Source of the DNA: Defluviitaleaceae bacterium
Lineage (GTDB): Bacteria; Bacillota; Clostridia; Lachnospirales; WQUN01
Assembly (NCBI GenBank): GCA_009780585.1
Contig: WQZS01000010.1
Coordinates: forward strand, 1 to 64,000
DNA length: 64,000 nucleotides
Direction of reading: 5' to 3'
Made by a program: the position numbers and the translations under genes. This document shows positions 54,503 to 62,430 of the stretch, piece after piece (position 1 is the stretch's first letter; every line of letters starts with the position of its first letter). The notes below the pieces were generated by a model. It did no database searches, was not told where the DNA came from, and worked only from the letters and a program-made list of their open reading frames with translations.

Positions 54503-54600
54503 TAAAACCCTGCGCGAAAAGCTCAAGCATCATAAGATGCACCCGCACAGGGTTTTCACCCGCCTCCCCCGCTCACATCGGGAGGCGCTTTGTTTTATTC
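54503..54600. repeat. Structured repeat E2 (AGCTCAAGC-type)
   Basis: Second copy of E1. Outer arms AAAACCCTGCGCG / CGCACAGGGTTTT, invariant AGCTCAAGCATCATAAGATG, CACCCGCAC, then terminator-like CGCCTCCC / GGGAGGCG (ends 54588) with CTTTGTTTTATT. Arm bases differ from E1 but still pair. Both copies lie within 350 bases of a small toxin-like gene, though in opposite relative orientation. Confidence 0.6.
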
Positions 54601-54618
54601 CTTTGTTTTAATATTTTG

Positions 54619-56781
54619 TTACTCCGTCCCCTCAACCAAATCGTTATACCATTTAACGGACAGGATATACGCGTCGTTTACGTAGGACGCGTCCAGTTGG
54701 TGATGATCGACGAATTGCGCGACCAGCTCCCAGTTGGCGTATTCGTAATTTTCGTAGAAGCTGAGCATGTCGGAATAGACGCCGGACTTGGAAAGGATCG
54801 ATTCGCGGATGTCTTCCTCCACGGGCAGGTCGGCCATAAGCTCTTCGCGGGTGGTGTCGAGTGCGATGTGCAGGAGTGAAAGCATCCCGATCATGAAGAG
54901 CTTCTGCGGGTTCCTGCGGATGCGGAAATGCGGCGCGAGCAATTCGCCGAAGTTCGCGCGGATGAGTGACAGGCGGATCAGCTCGATGGGTTTGTCTTCG
55001 GCTACGCCGCGCAGGGCGAGTACGGCGATCCATTTCTTTAGGTTGTCTTCACCGAGGTAGGCGATGGCGTTGGAAATGGAGGTGACGTTGCGCAAGCCCA
55101 CGGCGGCGGAATTTAAAATACGCAGGAGTTTGTAGGAAAGCGCCACGTCGGACGCTATGATCGCGCTGATTTCGCGGAAGTCCATGTACCCTTCGGTGTT
55201 GGAGAGCTTCATCAGGCGCAGGTAGTTAACTTTGAGAGGATTAATTTCCTTGGATTTTTGCCCGACGGCGGGTTGGCGGAAGTAAAAGCCCTTAAACAAG
55301 TGGAAGCCCGCGTCCTTGGCAGCGTTGTATTCCTCCAGGGTATCCACGCCCGTAGCCACGAAACGTTTGCCGAACGAGGAAGCGATGATCTTCTTTTGCT
55401 TGGCGATGTCGGCGTCCTTGGGCGAGAACATGCAATAATCCGCAAGGCTTAACAAGTCTTCTTCCGGCGCGTTTGAACGCAGGCCGCTGACCGCCAGCTT
55501 GTACCCGTGCTTCTTCAATACGGTATAGAGCGTGAAATCCTTGTTGCGCTTTTCTTCCGTCATCCGTTCCGGCAGGTTAAATTGCACGATGAACTTTTCC
55601 CGCGGCAAGTTGTTCAATACCGCAGGGTTAAGCAGTTGCTTCGAATAGGCAATGAAATAATGCAGTTTATCGTCCAGGTTGTGCAGGCCCATCGCGTCCA
55701 GCGTACGGTTGAAGTCCTTCAAATCCACGGATGAATCGGAATCGTCGTTGTCCTCGCTGCAATCCATCAGCTCGTAGCCGAAGGTCTTGCCCACGGCGGT
55801 AAGGACGGGTTGTATGTTGATGAATACATCCTTGAATTTTTGCGCGGTGTCGTATTGGTTGATGAAGAACGTGATTTGGTTACGGCCCGCGGCCTTGGCC
55901 TCGTACAGGGCGATGTCCGCTTTGCGCAAACATTCCGAAAGGCCGGTACCGTCCCGCGGGAAAAGGGAGACCCCCATACTCAGCGTACAGGTCAGCTCGA
56001 TATTGGGCAGCGAGTACGAACGCAACGCCGCCGACAGGAGGTTATTGTAATGGAGGACGGTCGAGTCTTCGGAGTCGAAGCGGTTGGCGGGGTCGGTATA
56101 CAGCAGGACGAATTCGTCGCCGCCCAAACGATACAGCTTACCCGCGAAATCCTTTTCGCTTTCTAAGTGCTCAGCCAGCCTGCGCAGTACGATATCGCCC
56201 GTATTGTGCCCGTACGTATCGTTGATCGCCTTAAAATGGTCCAAGTCAAACAGCGCGACGATGCCCGTTAAATCACCGGCTTCGATTTTCGCCTCAATCG
56301 CGGCGAAGACTTCCTTCAACTTCGTGCGGTTGGGCACGCCTGTAAGCTGGTCTATATACGCCAGCTCGTAGAGGCGTTTTTTGGTGGTGATTTCTTCGGT
56401 GATATCGTTCATGGTGAAGATGAAAGCGGGGTGGTCGTCGATCCAATTGATGGCTGTACAGCGTACCTGGAAGGTGCGGCCCCTCGCATCCTCGATTTCG
56501 AACACGCCTTCGACGGCCTTCGAACGGCTTACGCCGTAAGGGCAATGCGAACACAGCGCGGGAAAGGTGGCGGCATAACCCGTACGGCAATCGTGGGAGA
56601 AGCCCGCGTCGGTATACATACGTGTTTTCGCGCGTTCGTTGGTGAAGAGTACCTCGCAGCGTTTGCGTACCACCAACACCTCAAGCTCCATCGGGTCGAG
56701 TATGCCGCTGATATCCCCCAAAATGTCCCTGATATCGGTTTTCTTGAATTTTTCCTTGATGCGCGCGATGGGGTTTTTCAT
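54619..56781 (-). CDS. PAS-GGDEF-degenerate EAL-HDOD signalling protein
   Basis: 720 residues, soluble. PAS-like sensor (residues 25-125, with cysteines in CRTGYAATFPALCSHC), GGDEF domain (about 135-305) with intact RLGGDEFVLLY. Next comes a YuxH-like EAL remnant (about 320-500; VQFNLPERMTEE, GFHLFKGFYFRQP) that lacks the catalytic EAL signature, then an HDOD domain (510-700; AIIASDVALSYKLLRILNSA, ISNAIAYLGEDNLKKWIAVL). It can probably make cyclic di-GMP but not degrade it. Fusing a GGDEF to a YuxH-type unit is uncommon. Confidence 0.88.
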   Translation of the reverse strand: MKNPIARIKEKFKKTDIRDILGDISGILDPMELEVLVVRKRCEVLFTNERAKTRMYTDAGFSHDCRTGYAATFPALCSHCPYGVSRSKAVEGVFEIEDARGRTFQVRCTAINWIDDHPAFIFTMNDITEEITTKKRLYELAYIDQLTGVPNRTKLKEVFAAIEAKIEAGDLTGIVALFDLDHFKAINDTYGHNTGDIVLRRLAEHLESEKDFAGKLYRLGGDEFVLLYTDPANRFDSEDSTVLHYNNLLSAALRSYSLPNIELTCTLSMGVSLFPRDGTGLSECLRKADIALYEAKAAGRNQITFFINQYDTAQKFKDVFINIQPVLTAVGKTFGYELMDCSEDNDDSDSSVDLKDFNRTLDAMGLHNLDDKLHYFIAYSKQLLNPAVLNNLPREKFIVQFNLPERMTEEKRNKDFTLYTVLKKHGYKLAVSGLRSNAPEEDLLSLADYCMFSPKDADIAKQKKIIASSFGKRFVATGVDTLEEYNAAKDAGFHLFKGFYFRQPAVGQKSKEINPLKVNYLRLMKLSNTEGYMDFREISAIIASDVALSYKLLRILNSAAVGLRNVTSISNAIAYLGEDNLKKWIAVLALRGVAEDKPIELIRLSLIRANFGELLAPHFRIRRNPQKLFMIGMLSLLHIALDTTREELMADLPVEEDIRESILSKSGVYSDMLSFYENYEYANWELVAQFVDHHQLDASYVNDAYILSVKWYNDLVEGTE

Positions 56782-56841
56782 ACAGACGCTCCTTGTGGGA
56801 AAAAGTATGTAAATAATATTCGATTATAATCAACATCCGTT

Positions 56842-56870
56842 TTGTAAGATGATGCCCGTTAGTCTATACT
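56842..56870 (+). promoter_or_regulatory. Promoter of hflX
   Basis: TTGTAA (56842-56847), 17-base spacer, TATACT (56865-56870). The start near 56877 rules out initiation at the ATG at 56849. Confidence 0.75.
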
Positions 56871-56896
56871 ATATCATAACTACAGAAAGAATAGGT

Positions 56897-58708
56897 ATGC
56901 ATATTATGCAAAAAATTACGGGAAATACCAACGGGATACGCCGTTCCTACCTTGCGCAATTGGAATCCGTCTACGAAATGGAGATCGACCGCAAAGCCTT
57001 TTGCCCGCCGGAAATTATCGGGGCGCTGGCGGCGTTTACCGGGGCTACCGGACGCGAGGCCATGGTCTACATCGACCGTTCCGGGCGTATTGAAGCGGTC
57101 AGCATAGGCGAACAGGACCGCGTGTCGCTGCCTTCGCTTTCCAAACGCCGTTCCTCCGACCGTTTAAGCGGCATCCGTTGTATCCATACGCACCCGGGCG
57201 GCAACGGCGAGTTGTCCGATGTGGACATCCAGTCGCTCAAGACCCTGCGCTTGGATGCGATGGCCGCCGTAGGCGTATTGGAGGGCAAGCCCACGTTTAT
57301 GAGCGTAGCCGTATTGGGCGAACGGATTGGGGAAGGGGATTTTACGGTGGTTAACTTCGTGTCGAATCGACACGAAGTGATTGACGACGGACGGTTATGG
57401 GCGGAAATCCACGAGGCCGACAACCGTATCCGCCCCCATGAAGCCAAGAAAGCCGAAGCCGAAATCGCCCGCGCTATCCTGGTGGGCGTCGGCGAAAAGG
57501 GGAACGAAGCCCTCGACGAGCTGCGGCAATTATCCGATACCGCGGGCTTCATTACTATCGGCACGCTGTACCAGCCCCGTCCGAAGCCCGACAAGGCGAC
57601 TTACCTCGGGCAAGGGCGGCTGCATGACCTCGTGCTGGAAATACAAGCCTTAAACGCCGATACCGTAATCTTCGACGACGAGCTTTCCCCCGCGCAGATA
57701 CGCAATATCCAAAAGGTACTCGGCAAGACCGAGATCATCGACCGCACAGCTTTGATCCTGGACATCTTTTCCGGCCGCGCGTCCACCCATGAAGGGCGGT
57801 TGCAAGTCGAACTGGCGAAAACCAAGTACATGCTGCCGCGGATGACGGGCTTTTGGACGCATTTGAACCGTATGGGCGGCGGCGGCGCGGGCGGCGGCGG
57901 CGCGCGGCGCGGCGAAGGCGAAACCCAACTCGAGGTGGACCGCCGTATCTTACGCAAGCGCGTGGACGAATTGGAACGTGAGATCGACAAGGTAAAGGCA
58001 CGGCGGGAGGTACAGCGCACCCAACGCGAACGCGCCAACGTCCCCGTCGTCGCGCTCGTCGGGTATACCAACGCGGGCAAGTCCACTTTAATGAACCGCC
58101 TTTCCGGCAGCGATGTATTGGCTGAGGATAAGCTGTTCGCCACGCTTGACCCTATTTCCCGCCGCGTCAATTACGGCAGCGGTGAATTTTTACTGGTCGA
58201 TACCGTCGGTTTTATCCACAAGCTACCGCATGATTTGGTCAACGCCTTCCGCGCGACGCTGGAGGAAACGAAGTACGCCGACTTGCTGGTTCATGTGGTG
58301 GACGCTTCCTCCGATGAACGTGTTAAGCAAATGGAAGTCGTGAACACGGTCCTGCGGGAGTTGGGCGCGGGGGAAAACCCGATATTGACGGCGTTTAACA
58401 AATGCGACGTGATCAAGGACAAAAACGAAATCCCGCGCGGACAAAACCCCGCGGAATCCGTCATCGCCATCTCCGCCAAGACCGGTATGGGTATGGACGC
58501 GTTAAAAAACGCGGTGACGCATGGTTTGTCGAACCTGCGTACCGCGGTAAAGGTTTTGCTCCCGCTTAATGCCGGGGCGATGGTTTCCCGCGTGTATGAA
58601 GTGGGCAAGGTGGAGGTGTGTGAGTACCGCGAGGATGGGATTTTCCTTTCGGCTGTCGTGCCTATGGCGGATGCTACGCGGTTAAAGGCGGCGGCGATAG
58701 AAGGATAA
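56897..58708 (+). CDS. hflX: GTPase HflX with N-terminal JAMM-like domain
   Basis: 603 residues. Residues ~190-603 are HflX, a ribosome-associated GTPase that rescues or splits stalled ribosomes. They include the HflX domain (TLYQPRPKPDKATYLGQGR, FDDELSPAQIRN, RRGEGETQLEVDRR) and the G domain from ~385 (GYTNAGKST, DTVGF, FNKCD). The first ~185 residues are an extra domain with HTHPGGNGELSDVD at 97-110, which matches the JAMM/MPN+ metalloprotease pattern H-x-H-x7-S-x-x-D. Long HflX proteins exist in Clostridia. Starts 56897 or 56906; the promoter excludes 56849. Confidence 0.9.
   Translation: MHIMQKITGNTNGIRRSYLAQLESVYEMEIDRKAFCPPEIIGALAAFTGATGREAMVYIDRSGRIEAVSIGEQDRVSLPSLSKRRSSDRLSGIRCIHTHPGGNGELSDVDIQSLKTLRLDAMAAVGVLEGKPTFMSVAVLGERIGEGDFTVVNFVSNRHEVIDDGRLWAEIHEADNRIRPHEAKKAEAEIARAILVGVGEKGNEALDELRQLSDTAGFITIGTLYQPRPKPDKATYLGQGRLHDLVLEIQALNADTVIFDDELSPAQIRNIQKVLGKTEIIDRTALILDIFSGRASTHEGRLQVELAKTKYMLPRMTGFWTHLNRMGGGGAGGGGARRGEGETQLEVDRRILRKRVDELEREIDKVKARREVQRTQRERANVPVVALVGYTNAGKSTLMNRLSGSDVLAEDKLFATLDPISRRVNYGSGEFLLVDTVGFIHKLPHDLVNAFRATLEETKYADLLVHVVDASSDERVKQMEVVNTVLRELGAGENPILTAFNKCDVIKDKNEIPRGQNPAESVIAISAKTGMGMDALKNAVTHGLSNLRTAVKVLLPLNAGAMVSRVYEVGKVEVCEYREDGIFLSAVVPMADATRLKAAAIEG
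57355..57377. repeat. Short perfect palindrome inside hflX
   Basis: CTTCGTGTCGA-A-TCGACACGAAG, 11-base arms, coding FVSNRHEV between the JAMM-like and HflX domains, a linker position that tolerates insertions. Confidence 0.5.
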
Positions 58709-58736
58709 ATACGCGAACGGGGTTTATGTGGGGGTT

Positions 58737-58773
58737 CCAAGGCGACGGTGTATCTTGCCGCGCCGTCGCTTGG
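58737..58773. other. Stable hairpin after hflX
   Basis: CCAAGGCGACGG (58737-58748) pairs with CCGTCGCTTGG (58763-58773). No U-run on either strand, so at best a weak terminator or transcript-end stabiliser between convergent genes. Confidence 0.4.
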
Positions 58774-58835
58774 TGTTCACGGAAATACTGTTTGCGGATG
58801 TTTAAGCGCGTATTTTATTTTTGGCAATGATATTT

Positions 58836-59231
58836 TTATCTTATCCAATGAAATTTCAAAGGTTCTTTGCCTTCAATCACATCGAACTCATGGTGGTCAC
58901 AAGTCAAAAGAGACCCTTTTAAAACAATAGCTTGGGCTAAAGCTATTGAGTCAGCCAATGAAATTTTATAAGTGGCTTTCAACCTGCCTGCATGGGTAAA
59001 AATAATTTCATCAAATTCGCAAATCTGAACTTCCGAACGTTTTATTGTGTTAACGAAATTATCGGCATAATCCTTTCCCTTATATCTATAAAAATCATAA
59101 TAAACTTCCAGCAAATTAATCTTGTTTAAGAACAAATTGGCTGTACCTTTGCTTGTTTTATTATATATATCAACAACAATGTCCGCACCTTTTTCATTTC
59201 TGGCCGCGGCAAGTAAAGCGCAGGCATCCAA
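58836..59231 (-). CDS. PIN-domain (VapC-like) toxin lacking a normal start
   Basis: 131 residues from TTG 59231. PIN pattern: LDACALLAAA (first acidic site), NLFLNKINLLEVYYDF (second), SLADSIALAQAIVLKGSLLT, CDHHEFD. In frame upstream the codons read KDLFVLDAC, the usual first beta strand, back to a TGA stop, but there is no ATG or GTG. The strand can only be translated whole from a non-standard codon. Likely a degraded or mis-started orphan toxin; no antitoxin gene sits directly before it. Confidence 0.6.
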   Translation of the reverse strand: MDACALLAAARNEKGADIVVDIYNKTSKGTANLFLNKINLLEVYYDFYRYKGKDYADNFVNTIKRSEVQICEFDEIIFTHAGRLKATYKISLADSIALAQAIVLKGSLLTCDHHEFDVIEGKEPLKFHWIR

Positions 59232-59279
59232 GACAAATAGATCCTTAGCGGTTTGTCAAGAAATTTTTCACCGTTTGAG

Positions 59280-59323
59280 CATAAAAATAGCCCATGAAAT
59301 AGTTAATGTAATCTCTATTCATG
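59280..59323 (-). terminator. Terminator of P-loop gene
   Basis: Minus strand GCCCATGAATAG pairs with CTATTTCATGGGC (one bulge) around a 12-base loop, followed by TATTTTTATG. It separates the P-loop gene from the PIN gene. Confidence 0.65.
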
Positions 59324-59389
59324 GGCGTATTGTTCTAAATCTCTATTATTACAAACGTTGGTGTTGGAAGGGATTACACGGCGGTTTGC

Positions 59390-59959
59390 TTATACCGCGT
59401 TATAAATTGTATAAATTTCATTGACTATATCATCTTTTGATTTACCTTTCACATAAATAATATGTTTGCATAAATCATAATTTGAATGATGCGCAAGGAA
59501 ATGTTTATTGGCTTCACGCGCTTCATACGCTTCATCGTCATAAACACCCCTTTTCCCTAAAAACGCCAACGACTCTATAATATCTTCTGACGGCAAAAGT
59601 AAAAATACATTGTAAAAATCCATTAATAATTCTTTTGCTTCGTTAAGCATTTCATCGTCTTCGTATACGGAATGCCCCGCGCCAAAATCAAAAATACAAT
59701 CCGAATATTCACTCAAAATTCTCTTAATTGCATATAATTCGAACGGTTTCCAATAACGATACATACCGTTAAAGAACCCTTTTTCTTTGAAGATTTTATT
59801 TGCCGTCTCCTGACAATATCCAATTTCTTCGTAATAAGGAATCCGTATTTCATCAATATGTATGTGCGGCTTGTTTAATTTTTCTGACAGCATTTTTGAA
59901 GTTGTTGTTTTCCCAACACCCATGGCACCAATAAGAATTATCTCATTTCGCATATTCAT
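59390..59959 (-). CDS. Shikimate-kinase-like P-loop NTPase
   Basis: 189 residues. Walker A IGAMGVGKTTTSK near the N-terminus, then HIHIDEIRIPYY as the substrate-binding aspartate region and LLLPSEDIIESL later. Size and layout fit the nucleoside/shikimate kinase fold, but the substrate is unknown; such small kinases often act on metabolites or antibiotics. AT-rich compared with neighbours, like the whole 58.8-60.5 kb stretch, suggesting acquisition. Confidence 0.7.
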   Translation of the reverse strand: MNMRNEIILIGAMGVGKTTTSKMLSEKLNKPHIHIDEIRIPYYEEIGYCQETANKIFKEKGFFNGMYRYWKPFELYAIKRILSEYSDCIFDFGAGHSVYEDDEMLNEAKELLMDFYNVFLLLPSEDIIESLAFLGKRGVYDDEAYEAREANKHFLAHHSNYDLCKHIIYVKGKSKDDIVNEIYTIYNAV

Positions 59960-60236
59960 CCCCCGATATCGTACAATAAATAAATACTACCGCCAAGCCC
60001 AAAACGAACAAGGCAACGTAGAAAACAAAATTATTCTGCCACAAAGTATAGCACACCTACTGCCGCATATAGTTGGTCACTTATGGGGAATTTCGGAAGT
60101 CGGCTATTGTTTCTTTGAATAAGCTATTTGCCTGTAAACGAATCCCCGATTCACCGCCCTTTCCCAATGCCCTGAAACGCCGCGTTTTCAATGTTTTTTT
60201 GTACTTCGGTGAAGAAGTCCTTAACATAGTATCAAG

Positions 60237-60461
60237 TCATTCACCTTCTAACACCTTCTCATCATGTTTTCTTGCCATAAATTCATCAACAGTAAATCCG
60301 CAATCGGAAGCAATGCCCAAAAACGGGCAGCCATTTTGGGATTGAATCATCGGAATAAGTCTTAGTTCACCTTCAAGTTCGCGAACCTTTACTTTTTCTA
60401 CCCGCAATAAACGGAACAAAGATTCCGGCAACGTTTTGGTGTCTAATACCATTTCCGTCAT
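60237..60461 (-). CDS. Small antitoxin-like hypothetical protein
   Basis: 74 residues, starting MTEMVLDTKTLPESLFRLLR and containing VKVRELEGELRLIPM and CGFTVDEFMARKHDEKVLEG. This resembles short antitoxin-like proteins often found before PIN or RelE toxins, but no toxin follows directly. Downstream (60236-59960) one frame reads VKDFFTEVQKNIENAAFQGI then stops, perhaps a remnant of a partner. Weak ribosome site. Family not named with confidence. Confidence 0.55.
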   Translation of the reverse strand: MTEMVLDTKTLPESLFRLLRVEKVKVRELEGELRLIPMIQSQNGCPFLGIASDCGFTVDEFMARKHDEKVLEGE

Positions 60462-60546
60462 GTTGGTTCACTTCTTTCAAATAATTAATTTAATAGCAAC
60501 TTCATCTTATCATTAAAGTACGTTGTTTTGATATGTTTTATTAACT

Positions 60547-61374
60547 TCACCGGAATTTTTGACAGCCCTTACAGATATACACATTACCGCCGAGGTAGGC
60601 GATGCGGTAAATGATATCGCCGCAGGCGGGGCAGGGGTGGTTGATGCCGTTTTTTGACATGGTGGTGGTGTAGCCGCCGGGATTGCCGAACAGGTCCTTT
60701 TCGATGTCGCGCCCGCCTTTTTGGGTCATATCGGTGAGGATTTTTTTGACGGTTTCGTACAGCGTTTTGATTTCCGCGTCGGATAGTAGCTCCATCCTGC
60801 GCTTGGGGTGGATTTTCGCGATCCAAAGGATGTCTTGCAATACGCCGTTGCCCAAGCCGGGGATGCGTTGCTTGGTGGCGAGGAAGGCTTTGGCGGAGAG
60901 GGCGCGTGTTTCGTCCGTCAACAGCGACGAAAAATAGGCGAAATCGAAAGCGTCGGAAAGGGGGTCGGGTTTTTCCTTGCCCACATGGTAGTAGAAGTCC
61001 TCGTTCGCGTCCTTGGGGAAGGCGAAGATGCCGCCGTACATTTGTATCGTGCAGACGATGGCGGAGCCGTCCTCGAATTCCATGATGAGTTGGTGCTTGG
61101 CGGGGCGTTTCGCGCCCGCTTCCAGGTAGCGCGCGTTTACCCCGTCGCAAAAGGAGATATGTATATCATCCGCCACGATTTCCGGCCGGCCGCCGTATGC
61201 CGCCGCGCTTGTGATCGTTTTGCCGTCCAGCATCCTTCCGTACAGGCTCGGTTCGCCGAAGTACCACGCGAATCCGTGGGGCGAGGCACCCGCTTGCGCG
61301 GACACGATACGCTTGCCGATGACCGTTTCGTTCAATTGCCGCGCGATGGTGCGGGCTTCGGGTAATTCCAACAT
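60547..61374 (-). CDS. Fpg/Nei family DNA glycosylase variant
   Basis: 275 residues. N-terminal MLELPEARTIARQLN, the helix-two-turn-helix part with RIPGLGNGVLQDILW, and a C-terminal zinc finger CPACG...CKGC give the Fpg/Nei fold. Canonical Fpg begins MPELPE, with Pro2 as nucleophile; here residue 2 is leucine. So either chemistry differs or it acts as monofunctional or binding protein. GGAGGAAAGCC precedes ATG 61374. Distinct from MutM; do not assume 8-oxoguanine activity. Confidence 0.82.
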   Translation of the reverse strand: MLELPEARTIARQLNETVIGKRIVSAQAGASPHGFAWYFGEPSLYGRMLDGKTITSAAAYGGRPEIVADDIHISFCDGVNARYLEAGAKRPAKHQLIMEFEDGSAIVCTIQMYGGIFAFPKDANEDFYYHVGKEKPDPLSDAFDFAYFSSLLTDETRALSAKAFLATKQRIPGLGNGVLQDILWIAKIHPKRRMELLSDAEIKTLYETVKKILTDMTQKGGRDIEKDLFGNPGGYTTTMSKNGINHPCPACGDIIYRIAYLGGNVYICKGCQKFR

Positions 61375-61411
61375 GGCTTTCCTCCGGTTTGACGAATGTT
61401 TTTATATACTT

Positions 61412-61420
61412 AGTATAGCA
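61412..61420 (-). promoter_or_regulatory. Extended -10 promoter of the glycosylase gene
   Basis: Minus strand TGCTATACT, about 30 bases before the ribosome site; no clear -35. Confidence 0.5.
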
Positions 61421-61448
61421 TGAAATATTCACTTTTTGGCCATTCCGA

Positions 61449-61476
61449 TTGTTATTTCCGCTTGCGGTGGTATAAT
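61449..61476 (+). promoter_or_regulatory. Promoter of the NlpA-type lipoprotein gene
   Basis: TTGTTA (61449-61454), 16-base spacer, TATAAT (61471-61476). The start near 61483 makes ATG 61518 the better initiation codon than ATG 61491. Confidence 0.75.
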
Positions 61477-61517
61477 CGGGAAGGTGCATAATGCCTTGGG
61501 TCGGGGGCGTACATAGA

Positions 61518-62426
61518 ATGAAGGCAACAAACATACGGAATTTTATCGGTAATCGGTCGAAAACGGCGATCGCTTTATTTTGCTTCGCGTTACTTACCGC
61601 GTGCACAAACACGGAGCAAAAACCGCTGCCCACGGTCGGGGATTATTTGTTGGAAACCATCGCGGAAGTGAAGGACCTGCGTGTCGGGATCGTGACCGGC
61701 CCGTATTGGGATATGTTCTATGAAGCGATATTACCGCCGCTGCGGGAAATGGGCTATACCGCTACACCGGTTTACTTCGGTGATTTTTCCGGCCCCAATT
61801 ACGCGCTGGCCAACGGCTTGATCGATATCAATATCTTCCAGCACTATGTGTTCCTCAATAATTTTAAGTTCGAGAATACGCTGGCCCTTTCGGCCATCAT
61901 GGAGATCCCAACCGTGTCCATGGGCGTGTTTTCAACCCGCTACAGTACGACGGGCGAAATCACGTACGGGGCAACCGCGTCCATACCCGACGACCCCTCC
62001 AACCTCGCACGCGCCTTAATGGTGCTGGAAAGCGCGAACTTAATCACCCTCAACCCCGCCATTGACAAAACACGCGCAACGGTCAGGGACATCATCGCCA
62101 ACCCGTCGGGTATCCGTTTCGTGCCCTTGCCCGCGCACCATTTGGTAAGCACGCTGGATGATTACGGCTTTTCCGTCATTAACGGCAACTATGCCGTCAG
62201 CAGCGGGCTTAACGCGTCGGATTCACTCTTCCAGGAGGTTTTGCAAAATAATTTCATGAACGTCATTGCCGTGCGCACCGAGGATTTGAACAAGCGGTTC
62301 GTGCGGGACATCATCGAGGTCATCTATTCCGAAGCGTTCGGCGAAATCATCACCGACCCGAACGGCAATTACGCGGGCTTCCAATGGCCGCGCTGGCTGC
62401 ATGACGCGGTAAACGAAACGAGGTGA
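61518..62426 (+). CDS. NlpA/MetQ-like substrate-binding lipoprotein
   Basis: 302 residues from ATG 61518 (GGGGGCG upstream). Lipoprotein signal FCFALLTACTN, then a type 2 periplasmic fold of the NlpA family: LRVGIVTGPYWDMFYEAIL, NYALANGLIDINIFQHYVFL, IEIPTVSMGVFSTRY-like segment, ALMVLESANLITL, LPAHHLVSTLDDYGFSVING, NYAVSSGLN. Family members feed methionine or similar ligands to ABC importers. Here no permease or ATPase follows; a histidine kinase starts 5 bases after the stop, so it is more likely a ligand-binding input for that kinase. Confidence 0.85.
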   Translation: MKATNIRNFIGNRSKTAIALFCFALLTACTNTEQKPLPTVGDYLLETIAEVKDLRVGIVTGPYWDMFYEAILPPLREMGYTATPVYFGDFSGPNYALANGLIDINIFQHYVFLNNFKFENTLALSAIMEIPTVSMGVFSTRYSTTGEITYGATASIPDDPSNLARALMVLESANLITLNPAIDKTRATVRDIIANPSGIRFVPLPAHHLVSTLDDYGFSVINGNYAVSSGLNASDSLFQEVLQNNFMNVIAVRTEDLNKRFVRDIIEVIYSEAFGEIITDPNGNYAGFQWPRWLHDAVNETR

Positions 62427-62430
62427 AGCC

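Noticed and set aside
59256..59333. Minus-strand 25-codon frame MNRDYINYFMGYFYAQ, looking like a transposase tail
   Set aside because: It coincides with the terminator hairpin of the P-loop gene; the sequence is explained by the stem arms.
60000..60236. Partner toxin gene after the small antitoxin-like gene
   Set aside because: The readable frame (VKDFFTEVQKNIENAAF) is about 25 codons, starts after a stop and ends early; too little to call a gene or named pseudogene.
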